Positions 16,461-25,477 are shown, numbered from the stretch's first letter. The stretch: DNA of 64,000 nucleotides from Brucella tritici (GCF_902825325.1 NZ_CADEAR010000015.1:1-64000), one strand, 5' to 3'. A program made the numbers and translations. The notes: a model not told the origin generated them from the letters alone.

Positions 16461-16916
16461 CCCGACATTCGGCCTGTCGATAATTTCACGCAGGGCAAAG
16501 CTGGAATTGATCTTCACAACATGCGGAAGAGCCGAAAGCCAGTCGCGATGAATGCGCTCATAGTCTTCCAGATCGCGCGCCGCAACCCGCAGAATATAGT
16601 CATATTCGCCCGACATGAGGTAGCAGACCAGTACGTTAGGACACCGTTTCACCGCCGCCTCGAATTCGGACAGCGTCTTGGCGAATTGCCCCGAGAGCGA
16701 AATATGGACAATCGCAATCATCCGGTACTCGAGCGCCTTCTGGGAAAGGCGGGCGTGATAGCCCGCAATCACACCGCTCTTTTCAAGAATATCGAGGCGG
16801 CGCGAACAGGCTGAAGGCGACAGTCCAACCTTCTCCGCAAGTTCTGCATTGGTGATGCGTGCATTGGCCTGCAATGTCCTGAGAATTGCAAGATCGATAG
16901 GATCAAGATTGCTCAT
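16455..16916 (-). CDS. Lrp/AsnC-family regulator of alanine dehydrogenase
   Basis: 153 residues from ATG at 16916, the start that gives the canonical MSNLDPIDLAILRTLQANARITNAELAEKVGLSPSACSRRLDILEKSG winged helix. A longer frame upstream has no homology. The C-terminal RAM ligand domain (about 70-150) includes VLVCYLMSGEYDYILRVAARDLEDYERI. It is divergent from the alanine dehydrogenase gene, the usual arrangement for AldR-type activators that respond to L-alanine. That assignment is inferred from context. Its stop codon is inside repeat copy 4. Confidence 0.9.
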   Translation of the reverse strand: MSNLDPIDLAILRTLQANARITNAELAEKVGLSPSACSRRLDILEKSGVIAGYHARLSQKALEYRMIAIVHISLSGQFAKTLSEFEAAVKRCPNVLVCYLMSGEYDYILRVAARDLEDYERIHRDWLSALPHVVKINSSFALREIIDRPNVGL

Positions 16917-17074
16917 TCGAAGAACCTTCGAAAAAGAGGATAACTTGCGCAATAATTCACCAAAAAGACGGGACGGGCAAATCTTCTTTGCAAGGACATT
17001 GCGAGCCGCAGGTGTTCTCATTTTCGGATCGACAACGACCCACGGCAAGTGGGCAAAAAATGAGAGGAACGCTT

Positions 17075-18193
17075 ATGCGTGTCGGTTGCCCGAAGGAAAT
17101 CAAGAACCATGAATATCGTGTCGGACTGACCCCCGCCGCAGTTCGTGAATATGTGGCTCATGGCCACGAAGTCTGGATTGAAACAAAGGCAGGTGCCGGT
17201 ATTGGTGCCGATGATGCCAGCTACATCGCGGCTGGCGCGAAAATTGCCGCTTCTGCAAAAGACATTTTCGAGAAGTGCGACATGATCGTGAAGGTCAAGG
17301 AGCCGCAGCCCTCCGAATGGGTGCAGCTTCGCGAAGGTCAGCTTCTCTACACCTATCTCCATCTTGCGCCCGACCCGGAACAGACCAAGGGGCTGCTTGC
17401 CTCCGGCGTAACGGCAATTGCCTATGAAACCGTAACGGATGATCGCGGCGGACTGCCGTTGCTCGCTCCGATGTCGGAAGTGGCGGGTCGCCTGTCGATA
17501 CAGGCCGGTGCGACAGCGCTTCAGAAGGCAAATGGCGGCCTTGGCATTCTGCTGGGCGGTGTGCCCGGCGTACTTCCGGCAAAAGTCACGATTATCGGCG
17601 GTGGTGTCGTCGGGCTTCATGCAGCCAGAATGGCAGCGGGCCTTGGCGCCGACATATGCATTCTTGATCGCTCGCTGCCGCGTCTGCGCCAGCTCGACGA
17701 TATATTCGCCGGTCGCGTTCACACGCGCTATTCCAGCATTCAGGCGCTGGAAGACGAAGTCTTCTCTGCCGATCTCGTCATCGGCGCCGTGCTGATCCCC
17801 GGTGCTGCAGCGCCGAAACTCGTTACCCATGAAATGTTGTCCGGCATGAAGAAGGGTGCGGTTATCGTCGACGTGGCTATCGATCAGGGAGGCTGCTTCG
17901 AGACCTCCCATGCCACGACACATTCCGATCCCACTTACGAAGTGGACGGGATCGTGCATTACTGCGTGGCCAATATGCCGGGCGCCGTTCCGGTGACCTC
18001 GGCCCATGCCCTCAACAATGCGACCCTTCATTACGGTCTGGCGCTTGCCGATCGTGGTCTGAGGGCGCTTGCCGAGGACAAACATCTGCGCAACGGCCTG
18101 AATGTCTACAAGGGACGCATCACCAACAGGCCCGTCGCGGAAGCGCTGGGCTATGAAGCTTTTGCGCCCGAAAGCGTTCTGAACGTGGCATAG
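17075..18193 (+). CDS. ald: Alanine dehydrogenase
   Basis: 372 residues, the standard length. ATG at 17075 follows an AGAGGA ribosome-binding site; the ATG at 17060 would overlap that site. It catalyses reversible NAD-dependent oxidative deamination of L-alanine to pyruvate and ammonia. Sequence marks are [20 protein letters not shown] with the substrate-binding Arg, the catalytic Lys region MIVKVKEPQ, catalytic His in YTYLHLAPD, the Rossmann motif [15 protein letters not shown] and D in ICILDRS. It is divergent from an Lrp/AldR-like regulator. It is monocistronic, followed by a hairpin at 18201-18232. Confidence 0.96.
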   Translation: MRVGCPKEIKNHEYRVGLTPAAVREYVAHGHEVWIETKAGAGIGADDASYIAAGAKIAASAKDIFEKCDMIVKVKEPQPSEWVQLREGQLLYTYLHLAPDPEQTKGLLASGVTAIAYETVTDDRGGLPLLAPMSEVAGRLSIQAGATALQKANGGLGILLGGVPGVLPAKVTIIGGGVVGLHAARMAAGLGADICILDRSLPRLRQLDDIFAGRVHTRYSSIQALEDEVFSADLVIGAVLIPGAAAPKLVTHEMLSGMKKGAVIVDVAIDQGGCFETSHATTHSDPTYEVDGIVHYCVANMPGAVPVTSAHALNNATLHYGLALADRGLRALAEDKHLRNGLNVYKGRITNRPVAEALGYEAFAPESVLNVA

Positions 18194-18200
18194 GGCCTTG

Positions 18201-18232
18201 CAAGGCGGCGCCAGTCACTCGGAGCCGCCTTG
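18201..18232 (+). terminator. Stem-loop after ald
   Basis: CAAGGCGGC and GCCGCCTTG form a perfect 9-bp stem (loop 14) starting 8 bases after the ald stop. It is followed by ATTGTC, a weak T-rich tail. Probable terminator. Confidence 0.6.
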
Positions 18233-18289
18233 ATTGTCGGGACTGTGGACAAGTGAGGCGGGTGCCGCAACGGGGCACGTCGGCATGGA

Positions 18290-18317
18290 TTGACAAGCTG
18301 TCCGAACCGTCTATAAC
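18290..18317 (+). promoter_or_regulatory. Sigma-70 promoter of polyol operon
   Basis: TTGACA (18290-18295), a 16-base spacer, then TATAAC (18312-18317). This is close to consensus. It predicts a transcript starting near 18323-18326, hence a leader of about 100 bases before the MFS gene at 18428. Confidence 0.75.
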
Positions 18318-18323
18318 CGTAAA

Positions 18324-18404
18324 TGCAGACTGAAGATTTAAGACCATCTGCAAGGGTGGTCTTATTGCGTCTGGAATCCGGATAAGTCCTCTTGCAGATG
18401 TCTT
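18324..18404 (+). promoter_or_regulatory. Leader RNA with mutually exclusive helices (candidate GlpP target)
   Basis: Helix A: TAAGACCATC (18339-18348) pairs with GGTGGTCTTA (18355-18364), a 10-bp stem with a 6-base loop. Helix B: AAGA-C-CATCTGCAAG (18340-18354) pairs with CTTGCAGATGTCTT (18391-18404), 14 pairs with one bulge. B uses the left arm and loop of A, so the two cannot coexist. A third segment, TGCAGA (18324-18329), can also pair with TCTGCA (18347-18352). The operon ends with a GlpP-type antiterminator gene, a family that acts on leader RNA. Helix A lacks a clear U-run, so classic attenuation is not proven. The ribosome-binding site GGGAGGA is at 18414-18420. Confidence 0.6.
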
Positions 18405-18427
18405 AGCGACGTTGGGAGGACGCCGTA

Positions 18428-19843
18428 ATGCACGGTAGCAAAATAGCCCTGAGGGGCGTGCCGGATATTATTTCCTACATTGATGCGAATGACGGTATTC
18501 GAGGCCGCGCCGGTATTATCTGGTGGCTTGCCCTCGGTGGCCTGTTCCTTGATGCCTTCGCCAATTCGGCGCTGAGCGCAGGGCTTGGGCCGATGACACG
18601 CGATCTGGGACTGGATGCGGCGCAGGTCGCGCTGATGACATCCTTCGCTTCGTGGGTAGCGATTGCATTCAATCCGATTGGTGGCTGGATCGCCGACCGC
18701 TGGGGCCGCATGCGCCCGCTGGTCTTCGCAAAGTTCATCGCCCTCATCGGCGCGGTGCTGGTGATGACGGCCCATTCCTATGAAGTTATTCTTATGGGGC
18801 GCTTCTTCGTGGGTGCCGCTTACGGCATCGATTTTGCCATTGCGATGGCCGTGCTCGCCGAATTCACACCGGCGCGCCTGCGCAGCCGTCTCAACACCTG
18901 GCAGGGCATCTGGTACACAGCCGTTTGTACAAACGTGCTTCTGGCCATGTTGTTCTATAGCTGGGATGTCGGTGACTCGATCTGGCGCTATTCGGTCGCG
19001 GCAACCGGTGTCTTCGCTTTCGCGATCATGATGCTGCAGCTCGTCTTCATGGTTGAAAGCCCAATCTGGCTTGCCCGCAAGGAAAGGCTGGAAGAGGCCG
19101 CTCGTGCGATGACCCGTATCTATCATCGCGATTTCGTTGCCGCCCTGCCGGAAGACCGTTTGCCGGTTCTCAATCAGGCTCGCCGCGGCATTGCCAATGT
19201 TGCCCTGATTTTCCGCGGCATCTATCTGCCGCGCACCATTCTTGCCGCGACCGTCCAGATCGGGCAGTCGATCCAGTATTTTGCCGTGGGCTGGTACCTG
19301 CCGCTCATCAGTGCGGCGCTGTTCGGCAAGGATTTCCTCTATGCCATGCTGGGCACGCTGGTGTTCAACGTCTTCGGCATCATCGGCGGTTTCTCTTCGC
19401 CGGTCATCGGGCGCGTACTTGGCTTGCGCAAGGCTTCCGCCATCGGCTTCGGTGCGGTCTTCGTCATGCTGGTCATCATGGGGCTGTTCCATGACACCAT
19501 GCCGACCTGGCTTGCAGTGATCGTGCCTTCGCTGTTCATCCTGTTCCATTCTGGTGGTCCGGGCGCAAACGGCAAGAGCCTGTCGTCGCTCTCGTTCCGC
19601 AGCGAGCTGCGTGCAGGCGCCAACGGCATCATCGGTGCCCTCGGCGCCATGGGCGCGGCGCTTGGCCTTCTGGTTTTCCCGCTCTTCCGCGAGAATTACG
19701 GCCTCGGCCCGACGTTCCTGATCCTGTCGGTCGTTCCGCTGATTGCCTGCATCATCTGCTCGATCATTCAGTGGGACCCGACCCGTACCAAGGTCAGCCC
19801 GGATGACGAGCCGAATGCGCCGCAGTTCGAAGGCGACCGGTAA
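18428..19843 (+). CDS. MFS polyol/sugar permease
   Basis: 471 residues with about 12 membrane helices and the sugar-porter-like MFS layout. It has the loop 2-3 motif GGWIADRWGRMRP, a long N-terminal cytoplasmic segment (1-30) and a central cytoplasmic loop after TM6 carrying ESPIWLARKERLEEAARAM. It likely imports the substrate phosphorylated by the kinase encoded 14 bases downstream. It is the first gene of the operon, behind a consensus promoter and a structured leader; ATG at 18428 follows GGGAGGA. The substrate is unknown: glycerol, a longer polyol or a glycerol-phosphate-like compound would all fit the neighbouring enzymes. Confidence 0.85.
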   Translation: MHGSKIALRGVPDIISYIDANDGIRGRAGIIWWLALGGLFLDAFANSALSAGLGPMTRDLGLDAAQVALMTSFASWVAIAFNPIGGWIADRWGRMRPLVFAKFIALIGAVLVMTAHSYEVILMGRFFVGAAYGIDFAIAMAVLAEFTPARLRSRLNTWQGIWYTAVCTNVLLAMLFYSWDVGDSIWRYSVAATGVFAFAIMMLQLVFMVESPIWLARKERLEEAARAMTRIYHRDFVAALPEDRLPVLNQARRGIANVALIFRGIYLPRTILAATVQIGQSIQYFAVGWYLPLISAALFGKDFLYAMLGTLVFNVFGIIGGFSSPVIGRVLGLRKASAIGFGAVFVMLVIMGLFHDTMPTWLAVIVPSLFILFHSGGPGANGKSLSSLSFRSELRAGANGIIGALGAMGAALGLLVFPLFRENYGLGPTFLILSVVPLIACIICSIIQWDPTRTKVSPDDEPNAPQFEGDR

Positions 19844-19857
19844 CAACGGAGGATAAT

Positions 19858-21381
19858 GTGAACGGACGCAAACAGGCCATTCTGGCCATTGATGAAGGAA
19901 CGTCCGGAACCAGGGCCGCGCTTGTCGCGGCCGACGGTTCGGTCTCCGCCGTCAATTACACGACGCTTGCCGTCTCTTCCCCGCGTCACAACGTGGTGGA
20001 ACAGGACGCCGATGTTCTTTTGCAAAAGACCATCGAAGTGTGCGGCAAGACGATTGCCGCAGCGCGTGATGCTGGCGTGGAAATCGCTGCAATGGCAATC
20101 GCCACGCAGCGCGCGACCGGTGTTCTGTGGGATACGCAAACGGGTCGGGCGCTGGTCCCGGCCATGGTCTGGCAGGATTCGCGCTATGCAGAAGAGCTGA
20201 AACCGCTTGGGGCCATATGGGACGCGAAACTCGTGTCGCTTGCCGGGCGTCCTGTCGGCGGACGGGCGATCTATCTGTGGGCGGCGCGCCACATGCAGGA
20301 AACGCCCGCCGTGCGCGAGGCATGGAAGGCAAAAAGGCTTGCTTTCGGCACCGTCGACACCTGGTTGCTCTGGAACCTGTCCGAAGAACGCAAAGCCGTC
20401 ACCACGCCGACGAATGCGACCTCTGCCGGTGCCTATATTCTCGGTGAGAACCGCTATTTCACTGACTGGGTTGAGGCACAGGATTTTCCGCTGGAGCTGT
20501 TGCCCGAGCTGAAACAGGACGCTGACGATTTCGGTTATACGCGGCAGGATATTCTGGGTATCCGCGTGCCGATCAAGGCGTCCTGCGGTGATCAGCTGGG
20601 CGGTCTTGTCGGTCTTGGCTGTCACGATGCGGGGCAGGCCATGTGCGTGCATGGCACGGGCAGCTTCGTTGATCTTGTGATCGGAAAGCAGACGCCGAAA
20701 AATCCCGGCCTCTATGAAGCAACTTTCACCATGACGGCCTGGCGGAGCGAGAACCTCTCGCATTTCGCGGTCGAGACCTATGCCGCCACAACAGGATCAG
20801 CGCTCAACTGGCTTTGCAATGAAATGCGCTGGTTCGAGAATGCCAGGGAAATCAGCGAACTGGCTGCAACCGTGCCGTCTTCCGACGGCCTGTTCTTCAT
20901 GCCAACCCTGACGGGATTGCGCCAGCCGAATATCGTTCCGGATGGCCGGGCATCGCTGACCGGGCTTTCGATGGCACACAGCCGGGCGCATCTTGCTCAT
21001 GCCATTCTGGAAGGCATTGCCCATTCGGTCGTCTCCTGTGCGGAGGCGAGCTCGGAAGTGGCTGGCGTTCCTGTGCGGGAAGTGGTGGCAGGCGGAGGGC
21101 TTTCCTCCAGCGACACGCTGCTGCAATTGCAGGCTGATCTCAGTGGTGTGCCAGTAAGGCGCATGGCGGATCAGGATCGCGCGAGCCTGCGGGGCACCGC
21201 GTTTCTGGCAGGTAGCGATGGCTTGCTCTGGAGCGACCTTGCGGAAGCCCGCGCCACGCTGCCCGAAGGCAATCTTTTCATCCCCAAGACCAGCGAAGCG
21301 GAAAGACAGGACCGCAGAGCGCGATGGCACGCCCTCACGGATGAGGAAGTCGCACGCGTCCGATCCGGTCATTATGAATAA
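19858..21381 (+). CDS. FGGY-family polyol kinase (glycerol kinase-like)
   Basis: 507 residues, the usual FGGY length. GTG at 19858 follows CGGAGGA. It phosphorylates a hydroxymethyl group of a sugar or polyol with ATP. Signature elements are AIDEGTSGTRAALVAADG (phosphate 1), the substrate loop ATQRATGVLWD, MVWQDSRYAEEL, TNATSAGAYIL, the adenosine region HGTGSFVDL, and the second FGGY motif GGGLSSSDTLLQLQADLSGVPV. Glycerol kinase motifs are recognisable but diverged (EGTSGTRA for DQGTTSSRA), so the substrate may not be glycerol. It sits between the permease and a GlpD-like dehydrogenase and should supply that enzyme's phosphorylated substrate. Confidence 0.88.
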   Translation: MNGRKQAILAIDEGTSGTRAALVAADGSVSAVNYTTLAVSSPRHNVVEQDADVLLQKTIEVCGKTIAAARDAGVEIAAMAIATQRATGVLWDTQTGRALVPAMVWQDSRYAEELKPLGAIWDAKLVSLAGRPVGGRAIYLWAARHMQETPAVREAWKAKRLAFGTVDTWLLWNLSEERKAVTTPTNATSAGAYILGENRYFTDWVEAQDFPLELLPELKQDADDFGYTRQDILGIRVPIKASCGDQLGGLVGLGCHDAGQAMCVHGTGSFVDLVIGKQTPKNPGLYEATFTMTAWRSENLSHFAVETYAATTGSALNWLCNEMRWFENAREISELAATVPSSDGLFFMPTLTGLRQPNIVPDGRASLTGLSMAHSRAHLAHAILEGIAHSVVSCAEASSEVAGVPVREVVAGGGLSSSDTLLQLQADLSGVPVRRMADQDRASLRGTAFLAGSDGLLWSDLAEARATLPEGNLFIPKTSEAERQDRRARWHALTDEEVARVRSGHYE

Positions 21382-21393
21382 ACAGGAGTTGAA

Positions 21394-23073
21394 ATGCTGA
21401 ATCTGCGCTCCCGGCGCGCGGACAAGGATCGCGCCCGGATGATCCGCACCGAGCCGCTGAGGCTGAACCGGTCGGAACAGGAAGACCGTCTTGCCACTGA
21501 AACCTACGATATTCTGATCGTCGGTGGCGGCGTGACCGGTGCTTATTGCGCCTTTGACGCAAGTCTGCGCGGCTTTCGTGTTGCGCTGGTTGAGAAGGAT
21601 GATTTTGCATCCGGCACGTCGTCAAAATCCTCCAAGATGGTGCATGGCGGCTTGCGCTATATCGAGCAGGGCAATCTTGGCCTGGTTCGTCATTCCCTGC
21701 TGGAGCGCCAGCGCCTGCGCCGCAATGCAAGCCATCTGGTGCAGCGCCTGCCGTTTCTCTTTCCCATTCTGGAACGGGATGGTGTGTTCGATTCACGCTT
21801 CGCCAAGGCGTTTGAAGGCTTGCTCTGGACATATGATCTGGCCGGCGGCTGGCGCGAAGGCATTCTGCACCAGAAGCTGACCGCTGCCGAAGTGCTCGCC
21901 CACTGCCCGACCTTCAAGGACGAATATCTGCGCGGCGGCCTCATGTATTTCGACGCCCGTGTCGATGATGCTCGCCTGACGCTGGCGCTTGCCCGCTCTG
22001 CCGGTTTTCATGGGGCAACGGTCCTCAACCATTCGAAGGTCGCCGAGATTACCCGCAGTTCGGGCCGGGTCGATGGCGCTATCGTTCAGACGGTCGAGGG
22101 CAAGGAAATCCGCGTGCGCGCCAAGACCGTCATCATGGCGACTGGTGTATGGCTGCGCGACTGGATGGGGCTTGGCAAGGATGGCGAAAAGCCGTTGCAT
22201 GTGCGCCCGGCCAAGGGCGTTCACGTCGCTATCCCCTGGCTGAAAATCCGCAACGACTGCACGGTGACGGTGCCTGTACCGGGGCGCAGCCGCCGTGCGA
22301 CCATCACGCGCTGGGGCAATGTCTCCTATCTCGGCACCACCGACGAGGATTATCAGGGCGACCTCGATGATGTGCATTGCACGCGCCGCGAGCTTGATTT
22401 TCTGATCGAGGGCGCGTGCAGCGCGCTCAATATCGACCTGACGCCGGATGATGTCGTCGGCAGCATTGCCGGTTGCCGTCCGCTGGTCGCTGCCTCGTCA
22501 GGCGGCAGCACCATGGATGTCAAGCGAGACCATTCCGTGCATGTTGCGCCGGATGGCCTTGTCACGATTGTGGGCGGCAAGCTGACGACGTCGCGCCACA
22601 TGGCCGAACAGACGGTGGATGCTGCTGCGAAAGTTCTCGGCGATCGTCGTCGCTGTACCACGAAAAAGGCATTTCTGCTGGGCGCTGCCGGTTATGACGC
22701 GCAGGCAATCGTGGCCTCCGGCGGCGTGGAAGCGCATCTGGGCGAACGTTACGGCACGGAATCGCGCTTTGTCAGCGATCTGATGGCTGCCCGTCCTGAA
22801 CTGGCCGAGCCCATTGTGGAAGGACTGCCCTATACCGGCGGCGAAGTCGTCTATGCCGCCCGGCACGAACTTGCCCGAACCATCGATGACGTGCTGTCGC
22901 GTCGTATGCGTGCCCGCCTGATGGCGCGCGATGCCTCCGCCCGCGCTGCCGCAAAAGTTGGCGCCTTGCTGGGTGAGGAACTTGGTCTTCCCCAGGCCGA
23001 AATCGACCGTCAGGTCGCCGCCTATGTGGCCGCGACCGAAAAAGAAAAATCCATTCTCACAGGAGCGAACTGA
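21394..23073 (+). CDS. GlpD-like FAD-dependent polyol-phosphate dehydrogenase
   Basis: 559-residue flavoprotein of the glycerol-3-phosphate dehydrogenase (GlpD/EryB) family. The FAD-binding motif ILIVGGGVTGAYCAFDASLRG lies about 39-59, followed by the family signature SGTSSKSSKMVHGGLRYIEQGNLGLV. A substrate-domain segment GCRPLV and the C-terminal DAO helical domain complete it. It should oxidise a sn-glycerol-3-phosphate-like alcohol to the ketone and pass electrons to the quinone pool at the inner membrane face. A non-conserved N-terminal extension of about 35 residues precedes the FAD motif. It lies 12 bases after the kinase gene. The product would be dihydroxyacetone phosphate if the substrate is glycerol phosphate; other polyol phosphates are possible. 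Confidence 0.88.
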   Translation: MLNLRSRRADKDRARMIRTEPLRLNRSEQEDRLATETYDILIVGGGVTGAYCAFDASLRGFRVALVEKDDFASGTSSKSSKMVHGGLRYIEQGNLGLVRHSLLERQRLRRNASHLVQRLPFLFPILERDGVFDSRFAKAFEGLLWTYDLAGGWREGILHQKLTAAEVLAHCPTFKDEYLRGGLMYFDARVDDARLTLALARSAGFHGATVLNHSKVAEITRSSGRVDGAIVQTVEGKEIRVRAKTVIMATGVWLRDWMGLGKDGEKPLHVRPAKGVHVAIPWLKIRNDCTVTVPVPGRSRRATITRWGNVSYLGTTDEDYQGDLDDVHCTRRELDFLIEGACSALNIDLTPDDVVGSIAGCRPLVAASSGGSTMDVKRDHSVHVAPDGLVTIVGGKLTTSRHMAEQTVDAAAKVLGDRRRCTTKKAFLLGAAGYDAQAIVASGGVEAHLGERYGTESRFVSDLMAARPELAEPIVEGLPYTGGEVVYAARHELARTIDDVLSRRMRARLMARDASARAAAKVGALLGEELGLPQAEIDRQVAAYVAATEKEKSILTGAN

Positions 23074-23075
23074 AC

Positions 23076-24626
23076 ATGATCAGCAAGGAAGCCATCAAGC
23101 GCGGTTACAATCGCGGAAATTATGTCGTCGGCGCCCCGACCCAGCCGCATTATGCCGGTAGCATCAAGGAAATCGGCACCGAGGCCGATCTGGCTCAAAA
23201 CGCCGTTTCGGTGGATGCTGCTCTCGTCGAGAAGCTGCAGGGCGTTGCGGACGAAGTTCTGACCGCGCGCGAAGATCTCGTTGTGAACACCCGCGACTGG
23301 TGGGCGCGCACGATGGTCGCGGAAACGGGCGGAAAGCCTGCAACGGTTGACGGCGTATTCGTTCGCGTTTCGACGGTGGAGCAGGTGCAGGCCGTCATGC
23401 GCCTTGCGTATGAAGCCAAGGTTCCGGTTACTGTTTCTGCAGGGCGCTCCAACGTTACGGGCGCGGCGCTGCCGCTGCGCGGCGGTATCGTTCTCGATGT
23501 CTGCAATCTCAACCGTCTTGTCAGCTTTGATGCGGACAGCCAGATCGTTGAAGTTGAAGCTGGTATGTTCGGCGATATTTTCGAGGAAACGATCCAGCGC
23601 GACTATGGCATGACCATGGGGCACTGGCCATCTTCATACGGTATCAGCACCGTGGGAGGCTGGATCGCCTGCCGCGGCGCAGGCCAGCTTTCCACGCGCT
23701 ACGGCAAGATCGAGGATATGGTCTACGGCATGGAAGTCGTGCTGGCCGACGGTTCGCTGGTGACGGTTGGAAACTATGCCCGCGCAGCGATCGGCCCCGA
23801 TCTGCAGCAGATCTTCATCGGTTCGGAAGGCACGCTCGGCATCATCGTGAAGGCGCGCCTGAAACTGCATCGCCTGCCGGACTATGCTCGCGCGATCGCT
23901 TATGGCTTCAAGAGCTTCGGCATCGGTCTGGAAGCCTGCCGCCGTATCATGCAGGGCGGTGCCAATCCGGCAGCTTTGCGTCTTTACGACGAGCTGGAAA
24001 GTGGTGTGCAGTTCGGTTTGCCGGAAAGCAACGTGCTGCTGATTGCCGATGAAGGCGCGAAGGAAATGGTCGATGCCGTTATGGCGATCAGCGAAAGGGT
24101 TTGCGCCGAACTCGGTGACAAGCTTGATGGCGACGCGATCTTCGAGAAATGGCTCGATACGCGCTATCTGACCGGCAAGAGTGCGGAGGGCTTCAAGCGC
24201 AGCCCCGGTTTTGTTGCCGATACGCTGGAAATGACCGGATGCTGGCGCGATCTGCCTGCGATCTATGATGAGGTGGTTGCCGCCATCAATGCAGTGCCGG
24301 GTACACTCGCCGGTTCGGCGCACCAGTCACATGCCTATGTCGACGGCGCCTGCCTCTATTTCTCGCTGCGCGGTGACGTGGACGTGGAAAAACGCGCTGA
24401 ATGGTATCGTGCTGCATGGGATGCTGCCAATGCCGTTCTAATCAAGTATGGTGCAGCATTGAGCCATCACCACGGCGTCGGACTGCTTCGCGCGCCTTAC
24501 ATGAAGGACGCTCTCGGATCGGCATTTCCGTTGCTGGAAACGGTGAAGAAGGCGCTCGACCCGGACAACCTGCTTAACCCCGGCAAGCTCGGACTTTCGC
24601 TCGACATGCCAAGAGACGGAAAATGA
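23076..24626 (+). CDS. FAD-linked oxidase, alkyl-DHAP synthase-like
   Basis: 516 residues of the VAO/FAD-linked oxidase family. The PCMH-type FAD domain (about 95-275) has VPVTVSAGRSNVTGAALPLRGGIVLD, FVR-containing strands and GSEGTLGIIVKARLKLH. The cap domain and C-terminus (SHHHGVGLLRAPYM, DPDNLLNPGKLGL) follow; the HHH motif matches alkyl-dihydroxyacetonephosphate synthases. In eukaryotes that enzyme makes ether lipids; here a dehydrogenase acting on an operon intermediate (a 2-hydroxyacid or sugar phosphate) is more likely. It lies 2 bases after the GlpD-like gene, so translation is coupled. The exact reaction is unknown. Confidence 0.82.
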   Translation: MISKEAIKRGYNRGNYVVGAPTQPHYAGSIKEIGTEADLAQNAVSVDAALVEKLQGVADEVLTAREDLVVNTRDWWARTMVAETGGKPATVDGVFVRVSTVEQVQAVMRLAYEAKVPVTVSAGRSNVTGAALPLRGGIVLDVCNLNRLVSFDADSQIVEVEAGMFGDIFEETIQRDYGMTMGHWPSSYGISTVGGWIACRGAGQLSTRYGKIEDMVYGMEVVLADGSLVTVGNYARAAIGPDLQQIFIGSEGTLGIIVKARLKLHRLPDYARAIAYGFKSFGIGLEACRRIMQGGANPAALRLYDELESGVQFGLPESNVLLIADEGAKEMVDAVMAISERVCAELGDKLDGDAIFEKWLDTRYLTGKSAEGFKRSPGFVADTLEMTGCWRDLPAIYDEVVAAINAVPGTLAGSAHQSHAYVDGACLYFSLRGDVDVEKRAEWYRAAWDAANAVLIKYGAALSHHHGVGLLRAPYMKDALGSAFPLLETVKKALDPDNLLNPGKLGLSLDMPRDGK

Positions 24627-24630
24627 TGGA

Positions 24631-25236
24631 ATGACATTGGACAGAACGATCGGTGAGCGGCTTTTACGGGCGCCAGTCATGGCAACGCTCTACGGCGTCG
24701 AGAATCTTCAGGCATTTCTGGACAGCAAGGCGGAAGTGGGCATCGTTGCCAACATCGCACTGCGCCATGTGGCTGAAGTGCTGAATGCGCTGAAGAAAAG
24801 CAACAAGCTGATCGTTCTGAACATCGACAGTTGCGAAGGCCTGTCGCAGGACAAGGGAGCTATCGAGTTTCTTGCCGAGATTGGCATTTCGGTTCTGCTG
24901 TCGACCCGCGTTCCAACAATCCAGAAGGCCGCGCAATGCGGCCTCCTGACCATGCAGAAGGTCTTTGTTACCGACCGCTCCACATGGCCCCGCAGCCTGA
25001 AGGCGATCTCGCAAAGCGCACCCAATCTGGTGCAGATCATGCCATCGCCGATGCTGGGTTATCTCTCGGTGGAGGACAAGCGCCGCCTGCCGCCTATCGT
25101 GGCGTCAGGATTCATCTGCAACGAAAGCGATGTCGGTACAGCGATGACACAGGGTGCAATCGCTGTTTCCTCAAGCAACAAGTCGCTCTGGAACTATTCC
25201 GGTGCTTCGGCCTTGCGCGGGAAGGGAAAAAGCTAG
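24631..25236 (+). CDS. glpP: GlpP-type glycerol-3-phosphate-responsive antiterminator
   Basis: 201 residues matching the GlpP family along its whole length: FLDSKAEVGIVANIALRHVAEV, VLNIDSCEGLSQDKGAIEFLAEIGISVLLSTR, QKAAQCGLLTMQKVFVTDRS, APNLVQIMPSPML, PIVASGFICNESDVGTAMTQGAIAVSSSNKSLW. It is a TIM-barrel-like phosphate-binding fold. In Bacillus GlpP binds G3P and glpD leader RNA to prevent termination or stabilise mRNA. Here it closes an operon whose own leader can switch between two helices (18324-18404), suggesting autoregulation by a phosphorylated intermediate. Four bases separate it from the oxidase stop. GlpP is best known from Firmicutes, so its role here is inferred. Confidence 0.85.
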   Translation: MTLDRTIGERLLRAPVMATLYGVENLQAFLDSKAEVGIVANIALRHVAEVLNALKKSNKLIVLNIDSCEGLSQDKGAIEFLAEIGISVLLSTRVPTIQKAAQCGLLTMQKVFVTDRSTWPRSLKAISQSAPNLVQIMPSPMLGYLSVEDKRRLPPIVASGFICNESDVGTAMTQGAIAVSSSNKSLWNYSGASALRGKGKS

Positions 25237-25415
25237 ATTAGGCTGCTGTGAACTAAATTGTTGCACGACCTTGTTTTGAACAAGATGTGCACCTATATGG
25301 CTGTCATAGGCATTGCTTAAGAGCGCTGGAACGCGTCTGTCGCTCGCAATAGCCTTCATCGCTTGATGCTTTTGACCACGGATGTACTGGCACTGGTAGG
25401 AAAGCGATGATCAGG

Positions 25416-25447
25416 AAGGTCGGTGCGTTTTCGCCCCGGCCTTTTTT
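25416..25447 (+). terminator. Rho-independent terminator of polyol operon
   Basis: AAGGTCGG pairs with CCGGCCTT (one G-T), inner GCG/CGC, then T6. It lies about 180 bases downstream of the GlpP stop; the bases in between hold no convincing gene. Confidence 0.7.
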
Positions 25448-25477
25448 GTTGTCTGCAGTTTCGCGAGAATGAAGCAA

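Noticed and set aside
18362-19846. 494-codon minus-strand frame opposite the MFS permease
   Set aside because: It covers the permease gene exactly, is extremely rich in Arg, Asp, Glu and Gln, and has no family similarity; the sense frame encodes a clear MFS protein.
18428-25236. Considered as the Brucella erythritol (ery) operon
   Set aside because: The kinase and GlpD-like genes resemble eryA and eryB, but the third and fourth genes are an AGPS-like oxidase and GlpP rather than the ery isomerase and the eryD regulator, so the label was not used.
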